Positions 30,774 to 39,399 of a stretch of DNA of 64,000 bases are shown piece by piece; the first letter of the stretch is position 1; every line of letters begins with the position of its first letter. The notes beneath the pieces were generated by a model. It ran no database searches. It was not told where the DNA came from and saw nothing but the letters and a program-made list of their open reading frames with translations. Where the stretch lies: NCBI GenBank assembly GCA_030765045.1, contig CM060969.1, positions 60,710,216 to 60,774,215 on the forward strand, given 5' to 3'. This stretch comes from Tenodera sinensis (lineage: Eukaryota; Arthropoda; Insecta; Mantodea; Mantidae). The position numbers were made by a program, and so were the translations under genes.

Positions 30774-33513
30774 ATGGCCTATAAAAACTATTTAAACATC
30801 ATGACATGGAACGCTAGGGGACTTAAACGCAAAAAGACAGAGTTCAAGGAATTCCTCTCCCGTAACAATATTCATATAGCCCTTATCACAGAAACTCTCC
30901 TCAAAGACAACCATAGATTCAACATCCCCGGATACACGACACACCGAACAGACAGAGACGGGCGCGGGGGTGGCACCGCGGTCATTATTAAACACGATAT
31001 ACAACACGACCTGGCCCCCCCTGCGCAACTCCAAAATTTGGAAACCACCAGCGTACTAATTACACTCGACAACAACAAAGTGCTCATAACGGCGGCCTAT
31101 GCCCCCCCCAGGTACTTTAATAACATCCGATATAACGGACTTAACGCAGCAGCACAATAGGGCCCTAATTGCCGGTGATCTCAATGCGAAACACCAAATT
31201 TGGGGATGCAACGAGACAAATAAAGAGGGACGAGCTTTATTACACCTCGAAAACAACTCGGACCTCTTAATCCATACTCCAGAGTAACATACTTACGTTC
31301 CATATTGCAGGACACAAAGATCTGACGTGTTAGATCTAGCCCTGTCCAAAAACATAACACGCAGAACACATCTCAAAGTTATGAATGAGCTGTCATCCGA
31401 CCATCTGCCCCTCATAATTACACTAGAGGGCAATGCAGCTCTAATCCCGCCAATTATACGCCCAAACTATAACAGAGCGAACTGGGACAAATTTGCAGAC
31501 ACTGTAAGCAAAAACTTGCCCACTGTCCCATTAAACACTAACGAAAGCACCAACGAAGCGGTCATCCAATTGGAAAAGGCCATAAAAATAGCCACAGCTG
31601 CCTCAGTGCCTATGAGCCGGCCTAGGCAACATCAAGCTAAACTCCCACAAGACATAACCTCTCTAACAGCCGAAAGGAACAGAGCCAGACGCAAATGGCA
31701 AAAAACGCGGCACTTAACACACCTCGAGTACGTTAAACACCTAAATAGCATAGTAAGCGAAAGGATCGCAAATCACGTCTCGAGGCAATGGCAGAACACA
31801 CTGGAGAATCTCGATTATGAACGAGACTCAGTGTGGAAAGTAGCTCGCTGCCTAACACGCGATAAAGTGCAAATCCCTCCACTCCATACAAATCAATACA
31901 TAGCGACCACCGATAAAGAAAAAGCAAATGCACTCGCGGACGCACTGCAAGAAACATTAACCCCAAACACCACCCCCTCTTGCCCACAATTCACCGCCGA
32001 AACCGAAGAAGAAACGCGCGAATATAAAGACCAAATAACTCACAATAAAATAAGAAAAACATGTCCCAGCGAAATCAAATGGCTCATTAAACATTTACCG
32101 AAACGAAAGGCCCCTGGGCCAGACAGCATCCCGGCGGTAGCCTTAGCCAACCTACCCGAAGATGCCATCAAACTACTGTCCAAAATCTTCAATTATGTGC
32201 TAGAGAAAGGGTACTACCCTGACAGATGGAAGTCAGCTATAGTCGTACACTTTCCCAAGAAGGGCAAAGACCTCTCGAACCCACAGAGCTACAGACCAAT
32301 TAGTCTACTAAGCATACTGGGAAAACTACTCGAAAAAGTAATACTAAAACGCCTAAATGCACAACTAATCAAACAAAACATAACTGTAAATGAACAATTC
32401 GGATTCCGCGCTCGCCATTCCACAACCCTCCAACTACTGAGAGCCACTGAACACATCACGCATGGGTTCAACTTCCGAAAATCGTCAGGCGCATTGCTAC
32501 TTGATGTAGAACGCGCGTTCGACAGAGTTTGGCACGCGGGCCTGCTCAAGAAGCTCAAAACACTAAATATACACGACTCTCTAATTAAACTAATCGCAAA
32601 CTATCTACACAATCGGACATTCCAGTCCAGAGTTAACAACCACCTCTCTTCCCCCCGCCCTATAAAAGCGGGAGTCCCACAAGGAAGTATATTGGGGCCG
32701 ATTATCTTTAATATAACAATGAACGATATCCCGAAAACACACAACACGAACTTATTCATCTATGCAGATGACACGGCAATCGTAGCGCAATCGGGGAAAG
32801 TCGAGTTCATACACAGGAGGCTACAAAACGCCCTTAACGAGCTACAGGATTGGTTCACCAAATGGAGAATTAAGGTGAATGCCAAGAAAACGCAGGCTAT
32901 CATATTCACCAAAAGAGTCAACCATAGACTAGGAAAACACCAGCTTCCACCACTCACCATATTTGGAGAGAACATTGAGTGGAAAAACACAGTCACCTGG
33001 TTAGGGCTTAAAATGGACCAGGGACTCACATGGAAGCAGCATATATTCCAAATAAGGGGAAAAGCGAACGCCCAATTAGGCAAACCATATCCCCTTATAA
33101 ACATGAACTCGCATCTAAAACTCAAAATGGGACTAACATTATATAAGACGCTTATCCGCCCTATACTCACTTACGCTGCTCCGGTTTGGGGATATGCCGC
33201 AAAAACACATATTATGCGCCTACAAAGGCTACAAAATAAAATACTGCGAATGGTAGCAAAAGTGCCCTACGCGGCACCAGCGGACTTACTACACGACGAA
33301 TTAAAAATGCACACGATAGAGCAATTCATTAAAAAGCTCTCACACGATACGTATAAACACTTGCATAAACATCACAACCCTTTAGTAACGAACCTAGGTA
33401 ACTATACCATGGAAATTTACAAACACGCTAGACCGCTAGCGCTTTTCGACAGAAATTTAACTTCAAATAACACGGAAGTAGAGGAATTCTTGAACAACCT
33501 ACTACACGACTAA
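30774..33513 (+). pseudogene. LINE E ORF2: endonuclease-reverse transcriptase, one frameshift and one stop
   Basis: Starts eight bases after the ORF1 stop (MAYKNYLNIMTWNARGLKRK). Boxes: LITETLLKD, AAYAPP, then a frameshift at an 8-C run (31102-31109). The frame continues with IAGDLNAKHQIWGCN, a TAA at 31285, LDLALSKN and LSSDHLPLII. An intact reverse transcriptase follows: KRKAPGPDSIPAVALANLP, LLDVERAFDRVWHAGLLKKL, AGVPQGSILGPIIFNITMND and FIYADDTAIVAQ. The last 728 codons are open. If the C-run indel is an assembly error, only the TAA would stand between this copy and an intact ORF. Confidence 0.88.
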
Positions 33514-34549
33514 ATGAAACTCTGACAGAGGACTGTTCCCTCTCACCTCACAACTAAACCTTCCTTATTCCCTGTTTCAGACCGCAGCCTGCCACAGAGC
33601 CCTACAAGCCCTCGGCAATGCCGAGGCGGATCGGGAGAACTAGGGCCTCCCACCAGTGTCCTACGTGCGCGGTGAAAGCGGGCCACCGTATGATGGAGTA
33701 GGACACTCCGACGACACGGCGAGACCAGGACAAACGCTTATACAAGAGCTGCCTGCCTAGGGCAGACAAGAAGAAATCTAGCACGATAACATTTATATCA
33801 AGCATGCGTAAAAATCACAGACCATTAGCTGATTCTAACGACTTGCAGGTACATACCTGTGCAACACTAGACATAAGCCTAATTATTGCACGAAAATATC
33901 TTTTCACTCCAACACTAACATTAGCTTATCTCACAACGACTTGCAGGTAAACACCTGTGAAACACTAGATATAAGCTGAAACATTGCACGAATAACCTCA
34001 GGTATGCTAACACTAACATTAGCAGATATTATAACGACTGGCAGGTAAATACCTGTGCAACACTAGATATAAGCTCAAATTGCACGAATAACCTCAGGTA
34101 TGCTAGCAGTAACATTAGCAGATATAATAACGACTTGCAGGTAAATACCTGTGCAACCCTAGACTTAAGCATCGCACAAATTACATCATGACTAACAGGC
34201 CTATGCCTGTGCAACCTAATCATAAGTAAGCGTAACTGCGTCTAATATCAATACAAACTTAACAATGCATTTATCTCTCTTGGTCATGTCCAGGTTTCAT
34301 GGGCATTACCAAAAAGCAACAATTGACTCGCTCGCATGAACTCATGCCAGCTTAAAGCTTTCAATTACTAACCGGGGTGCTATGCGGGACCCGACTAACG
34401 CACGATGATCCTCGAAACCTTTAGCATTGTACGAACTAACACGTGGAGGGGTTTTTTAGTGAGTAACCCTCCCCCTTCAGGGCGCAGGGACCCTCACACT
34501 GTTGGCCTCAGCATGTCGGCCTCCGCCTGTAACGGGGTTTTCCCCTCCA

Positions 34550-34554
<5 letters not shown>
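33514..34554 (+). other. LINE E 3' untranslated region
   Basis: Non-coding. It contains the tandem array at 33838-34230 and ends with GGGGTTTTTTAGTGAGTA, C-rich sequence and CCCCTCC before the poly(A). Reverse-complement versions of the GTTTTTTAGTG(A/G)GTA motif occur near 13905-13920 (LINE B) and 22552-22570 (LINE D). The three LINEs therefore share a 3' end signature despite different UTR bodies. Confidence 0.75.
33838..34230 (+). repeat. 97-bp tandem repeat, four units, in the LINE E 3' UTR
   Basis: Units start with ACGACTTGCAGGTA or close variants at 33838, 33935, 34033 and 34129. Each holds a short inverted motif, GCAGGTAAATACCTGTGC, and then CACTAGA(T/C)ATAAGC. Confidence 0.9.
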
Positions 34555-34584
<30 letters not shown>

Positions 34585-34587
<3 letters not shown>

Positions 34588-34672
34588 TGAAGATGGGAGA
34601 GATGTACACTCCCGAAACGTTGATGTCTTTTCATCACTACACCTGGCTCGAAGCCCGAGAGCATCTTGAATA
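34585..34672 (+). repeat. Right arm of the Penelope-like inverted repeat with hammerhead-like core
   Basis: Begins TCCTGAAGATGGGAGAGATG. CTGAAGA, a GGGAG/CTCCC stem and GAAAC match the hammerhead layout CUGANGA-stem II-GAAA. It continues with GTCTTTTCATCACTACACC and ends in GAGCATCTTGAA just before the piggyBac target duplication. It is the inverted partner of 13703-13791. Confidence 0.65.
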
Positions 34673-35080
34673 TGCAGACCATATGTGTGCTACTTACAGC
34701 ATGAGCCGAAATGTCAAGCGCTGACCAATGATTCATATTTTTACAATTTTAAATGTGAGTGGTATCAATTCTCAAGTGATTTACCAAGGCAATCAACTGG
34801 AACACTTGCATAGAATAGTTTTCCCGAAAACGTTGGGCCACCAACTTATCCTTGGAGAGCTAAACCGAAGAAGTGTAAGGACAATTGGAATTCGTACCAA
34901 CCTCCGAATGCGACTGTAAAGGTTTCTTCCTATTGATGATGATCGGAAAAGGTCACCTCCTTAACCCCACAAAAGATGTAGGTGCTCGTCCTGAACCACG
35001 GAAATCGGTTTCACGAAGATGACACGCTATAAGTGCAAAAAATGTCACAAGCAATTTGTCTGACGGTATGTCAGAGGAAC
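34673..35080 (+). pseudogene. piggyBac transposase, C-terminal part
   Basis: Resumes the frame broken at 13670: ADHMCATYSMSRNVKR, a stop in place of Trp, then MIHIFTILNVSGINSQVIYQ and LGHQLILGEL. Later frames retain the Cys-rich C-terminal finger (TRYKCKKCHKQF). It matches the region after the TAD motif in piggyBac transposases, which confirms that a single gene was split by the 21-kb insertion. Confidence 0.8.
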
Positions 35081-35849
35081 TGCTGTGCTGGGTGTCTATG
35101 CCCTAATTTACTCAGCTTCAGCTTACTAACCTTCTGAACAATGTCTTTAGTGTAATAATTATTCTTTAATCAAAACTTTAGGTTCATTTAGTTTTAAAGC
35201 CTAATAGTTTAAGCTAAATTGTTGGCAGATGAGAAATTTTGATACATTCTATTTTGTAATATTCTAAATTAAAATTAACCTTGTTTACAAAGAATTTCAT
35301 TGTTTCACCTCTAAACACTTCCACAAATGTTAGTGAGCGATTTTAGAATGCTAAAATTCACATAAGTGTGGCTTGTGCATATCGGGCGCATCGTGCCTGA
35401 ACACGTCAGAGTATATATTGCGCCCGACAGAGGGATGTGTCTGGGGAATGTTTGGACCCTACGATTTGTCTGGCTGCTGACAAATAGTATTGAAATTGTT
35501 ACCCAAGTATCATATATAAAAATCAAGACTCAGACCGTAAGTAAACTTACGTAATGTTTTCGTGAGCTTTATAGCGTCTGGCAGAAATTACCATCAACGG
35601 AAACTGTCTGGCAATATTGATTGTTAATTTTTAATGCTATTCTGTAAAATAAATAAAAATCAGAGCTCAAACTTTAAGAAAAGTTACCAATGTTTTTATG
35701 TACCTTTAGCACCTGGTACCTGTAAATTGGCCGCCGGCCCAAGCTATAAGATATGTATGTATACCTTCGGAGTATATAGTAATACTACTCTGTGCGACAC
35801 ATTTTGTTACTCAGAAAATAAGTAAGGCTTGGTGGCCCTGGGATCTTAG
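35081..35849. other. piggyBac 3' region and AT-rich spacer
   Basis: The first part is the piggyBac 3' untranslated region up to the inverted terminal repeat at 35418-35434, with a subterminal GTGCCTGA motif. From 35435 to 35849 I see no gene or clear repeat. Confidence 0.5.
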
Positions 35850-36003
35850 AAGTGGTCCAAGGAGAAGGACAAAACGTTAATACAATGGATGGAGACAACA
35901 AAAGCAATGTTTGAAAAGCGCCAACAAGACTTAACAAACTGTGCACTACTCACATTTCCAGATCCTGATCTACCGCTAGGATTATGCACGGATGCATCAA
36001 ATA

Positions 36004-36527
36004 AAAGAATGAAGGGTACAGATACAGAGGGCACACCTCGCTCACTTCGACCTACACGGATATATTGTGGCTATCACTCCCTAAGAGGCAGGGATGGAAT
36101 GAGGGAACCCAAGGTGCCACACAGGGTCGCAGCGAGACAGCCACAGAGACGCGCGGAAGTCCCTAACAAGTGCTAAGATCTCTTCATCCCGGCGCCAGGC
36201 CCCGCCAGTCATCCGGTGTCGCACTCAGCTCCCCCCCAAAGGAGGACAAGGCCAGCCAAACGCCACCTAGCGTCGAGAACAGCAGTTACCATGCGCAATC
36301 ATTCGTGTACTGCCTGAAAGTACACCTGAAAGATGAGAAGGAATTGGAATGAAGGGCAATAAGGGAAAGGAAACCGTGGTATAAAATAATGCACCCCAAG
36401 CATTCGCCTAAGTGACATGGGGAAACCACGGAAAAACCCATGTCAGAGTGCGCGCCACGAGGATCGAACCCGTGGCCTCTCGAATGCAGGCAACAGATGT
36501 TACCGCCTGAACTATCCCGCTCGGTTT
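36004..36527 (-). mobile_element. tRNA-derived SINE inserted in gypsy remnant 1
   Basis: Flanked by the 13-bp target duplication GATGCATCAAATA (35991-36003 and 36528-36540), which sits in the conserved DASN codons of RNase H. Read on the minus strand it begins with a tRNA-like head: GATAGTTCAGGCGGTAAC (A box) and GGGTTCGATCC (B box). A body of about 440 bp follows. Excising it restores the gypsy reading frame. Confidence 0.88.
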
Positions 36528-37461
36528 GATGCATCAAATACAGCCATTGGTGCAGTTCTGCAACAACTGGAAAGTGAAAAATGGAGACCAATTGCATTCT
36601 TTTCGCGAAAGTTAATGCGCAGACAAAGTATAGCACATACGAACGAGAACTATTGTGAATCTACCTATCAATTAAAAAATTCAAGTGTTTTCTGGAAGGG
36701 AGAGATCCCGAAATTTATACAGATCACAAGCCTATTAAGTTTGCTTTCAAACAGAATAATGAGAGAGCTTCATTCAGGCAATTGAGGCATCTATGGTATA
36801 TATAACCGTTATTCATGGACATATGTGGCGTAAAAGGCAAAGAAAATATTATTGCCGCTGCATTCTGCAGAATAGAAGAGATATCAGTTATTAATTATGA
36901 CAGCACATTTAAACAACAGGCTGAGGACAAGAAACTACAAGAACTCAAAAACATAAGTTCATCTTTGAAATTTCAGCAGTGTACACTTCCTTCAGGCGCA
37001 GTGTTTGGTATGAAATATTTTCTGCCGACATAAGATATATTCCTACGGAACTTGACATCATATATCTGCAAAATTTCACGGTTTGGCATAAAAATTTATA
37101 TGGTTAAATATAAAGCTAGATATAAAGCACTAGACAAAGATCCTGTGTAGACTGTTAAAGAAACAAAATAAATCGCCATACAAAAGCCACAACTAGGAAA
37201 TTGCGAAGAACCAAATGAACGATTCAGTGTTGTCCACAATGACCTCATTGGCCCTCTACCACATTCAAATGGAATGACATTGCTTGAAATGCATTGACAG
37301 ATTTACATTATGCACGGAAGCTTTACCGATTCCACACATTACAGCCGAAAGAGTGTCAAAAACTTTTTATCATAACTGGATTTCAAGCTTTGGTGTTCCA
37401 TTACTGACAAACGTACACAGTTCACATCACAACTCTTGGCATACTTAGTGCTGCATTTGTC

Positions 37462-38303
37462 TCAGGAGTTTAGCCATGACCTTGTTGTTGACGCAAGTGA
37501 ACCTAAGGTAACACGCTGCTGTTTATTCCTCTCGCTCTGACGTTTTACACCCTGCTTCAAAAGTGACTTGTCCTTTCTTTCCCGGGAAAAAAAATATTTC
37601 GCGAAAGAGCATCACGCTGTCGCAAAATTTGATAGCGGGTGGCTTGATACTAAATTCAGTCACAGGCTTGCCATTCCTTACTGCGTTGTATGGTTTAAAC
37701 ACGCTGTAAAATCTTACTGTAAAGCTAGTAATATAAATACTATTTACACCCACAACATGTATTTGTACAACAGACCGCTATCAGCCACCGTTAAATTTTG
37801 CAGCTACCACAATATCTTACATTACCGCATCAAATAAAGCAATTATGGTTACACTTTCAGTAATAACAATAAGAAATTGTGCTTATTGGAGACGCAAGAG
37901 ATCATAAGATATAATATTGTAGTAACACTGGCACTGCTCACACTTAAATTGCATTGTAGACACTAAGTTCGAACTGCTGGTGTTACTGTATTTAAAACGT
38001 ACCAAGAAGCTCCCCACTCCACAGCGCGATTGCGCGTTCAAGGATAAAGACATTCTCCTAAGCAAAGGACGGTAATTGTATGTTGGATTAAGATATAGCA
38101 CACTACACCGTATCATCCGCAATCCAACAGCAAAATAGACTTTAAAGCAGCCATCGGGGCTCATAACTCTTTCAAGAACTGTACTTTTGGATTATGAAGA
38201 GCACTACACGACACCTCAAATTATTCTGCTGCACAGATAGTGTACGGAAAATCTTGTAGACTACCAGGCCTCCCCCCCCCCTTTTTAAGAGCCCGGAATT
38301 AAA
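37462..38303. other. Unidentified insertion or replacement inside gypsy remnant 1
   Basis: Separates the integrase core from the integrase C-terminus, where about 450 bp of coding sequence would be expected. I see no ORF, no inverted ends and no target duplication. It includes an 11-C run near 38270. Confidence 0.4.
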
Positions 38304-38756
38304 ATGGAATATGACACTTTGGTATCTAACATGCAGCAACAGGTGTTACTGTTAAAACCAGTTATAATATCACGCCAAGACCAATATTCATTCCAAAGGG
38401 TCTGCAGCGTTGTCCTCAAGTGTTTGTTAGATGCATCAGGATCAAGAAACCACTTGAACCTCTATATGACGTTGCATTCCCATTGGTAAACGGGTACGAT
38501 ACATTTTTCACAATTAGAATCAAAGGTAAGCCAGTGAACATTTCACTGCACAGACTGAAACCTGCTTATCTGCTGACAACTGAAGGCGAAGATCAGACGT
38601 CATCATCAGACACACTTCAATCCCCATTGGATGACAATGAAGAAACAGATACTCCAGCCAGTACTAAAATGTAGAGAAAGGGATGAATACTAAAGCTACC
38701 TTCTCGCTAAGTAGAATGAATTTATAACTAACAATTTTATTAAATGTTAAAGAATT

Positions 38757-39075
38757 TGTGGCGGCGCCGTGGACGAGTGCTTAAGACCGCTCGCCTATCA
38801 CCAAGGTGGCCCGGGTTCGATCCCAGGGGCCTGTATGTGGTATTCGTGATGGACGAAGCGGCTTCCGGTGGGTTTTCTTCGGTTCTGCGGTTTCCCCGCC
38901 ATTCATTCCATCAAATGCTCCATCATCACCTTTCCAATCCTCCATTTCGCCTGCATTTCATATCATCCTCTTCCTCACTATCATACCTGACTCTGGACTG
39001 ACCACCCGCTTAGAGGTCTTCACTCTCTCCGGTCCATAGGTTTGTGTGCTTCCCAACAGGCATCTGACCACAGGC
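38757..39075 (+). mobile_element. tRNA-derived SINE
   Basis: Starts with GTGGACGAGTGCTTAAGAC (A-box region) and GGGTTCGATCCC (B box) about 50 bp apart, resembling a tRNA-Ser/Leu-type head. A pyrimidine-rich body follows (TCCATCATCACCTTTCC). A tRNA 3' half is missing, so it is not a tRNA gene. The 3' end and target duplication were not found. Confidence 0.7.
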
Positions 39076-39399
39076 ACAGGCTTTTAAGTCTGTAGTTTTT
39101 GGTTAAAATAACACATTTATTAAGTAATGAAACTACATTATTGTACTACATAACACAAAACAATGTAACTAGATACAAAACAAAACTCTTTTGTTGAAGA
39201 AGTTACTAATAATATTACATGAGAAAACAAAGTGAGTCATGCCAAAGAGATCATTAAAGAAGGGCAACTCCTTTTCACAGCTCATGTATCATGAGTCGCC
39301 ACATGCTACTCCCTCTTCAGTGACAACGTTCAGATAATGTGATAGAAAATGCACTGTAAGACCGGAACGTGTTGTATGTTGGGTTGGCTGTTAGGTGAC

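Larger units (their letters stand above)
28660..34584 (+). mobile_element. LINE E, near full-length jockey-type LINE with a few lesions
   Basis: Plus-strand LINE related to D. 5' region from about 28660, ORF1, ORF2, a 3' UTR with a 97-bp tandem array, and a 30-nt poly(A) tail (34555-34584). The tail abuts TCCTGAAGATGG of the Penelope-like arm. Short C-run indels and one stop break the ORFs; otherwise the frames are well preserved. Confidence 0.85.
13671..34672 (-). mobile_element. Penelope-like inverted-repeat insert in piggyBac, filled with LINEs
   Basis: Flanked by the 12-bp target duplication TGCAGACCATAT (13659-13670 and 34673-34684). The outer sequences are inverted repeats: 13703-13791 reads as the reverse complement of 34585-34672. 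The left terminal 32 bp (13671-13702) also match, in reverse, the 3' end of the stand-alone copy at 62867-63040. Each arm contains CCTGAAGATGGGAG...CTCCCGAAAC, a hammerhead-ribozyme-like core. No Penelope reverse transcriptase or GIY-YIG domain is left; LINEs B-E occupy the centre. The Penelope assignment rests on the hammerhead core, target duplication length and inverted-repeat layout, and is inference. Confidence 0.65.
7710..35434 (+). mobile_element. piggyBac-like element expanded by nested insertions
   Basis: The left end CCCTCCGTCGGGCGCAA (7710) is preceded by TTAA (7706-7709). The right end is the reverse complement of CCCTCTGTCGGGCGCAA (35418-35434), one mismatch in 17. A split piggyBac transposase lies between them. 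Removing LINE A (7848-12328 plus one target copy) and the insert at 13671-34672 (plus one target copy) leaves about 2.2 kb, a normal piggyBac length. TTAA is not intact after the right end (ATGT), so that flank has mutated or recombined. Everything between belongs to later insertions. Confidence 0.75.
35850..38674 (+). pseudogene. Ty3/gypsy pol remnant 1 (RNase H to integrase C-terminus)
   Basis: Plus-strand pieces: FPDPDLPLGLCTDASN (35958-36002), interrupted by a SINE, then ASNTAIGAVLQQLESEKWRP with IAFFSRKL (RNase H). Then KGKENIIAAAFCRIEEIS (36830-36895), integrase fragments HNDLIGPLPHSNGMT and TQFTSQLLA (about 37230-37450), an unknown 840-bp stretch, and RIKGKPVNISLHRLKPAYLL at the C-terminus (38520-38580). 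Order and motifs are those of gypsy pol. Many stops are present, and no LTRs or protease are seen. Confidence 0.75.
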
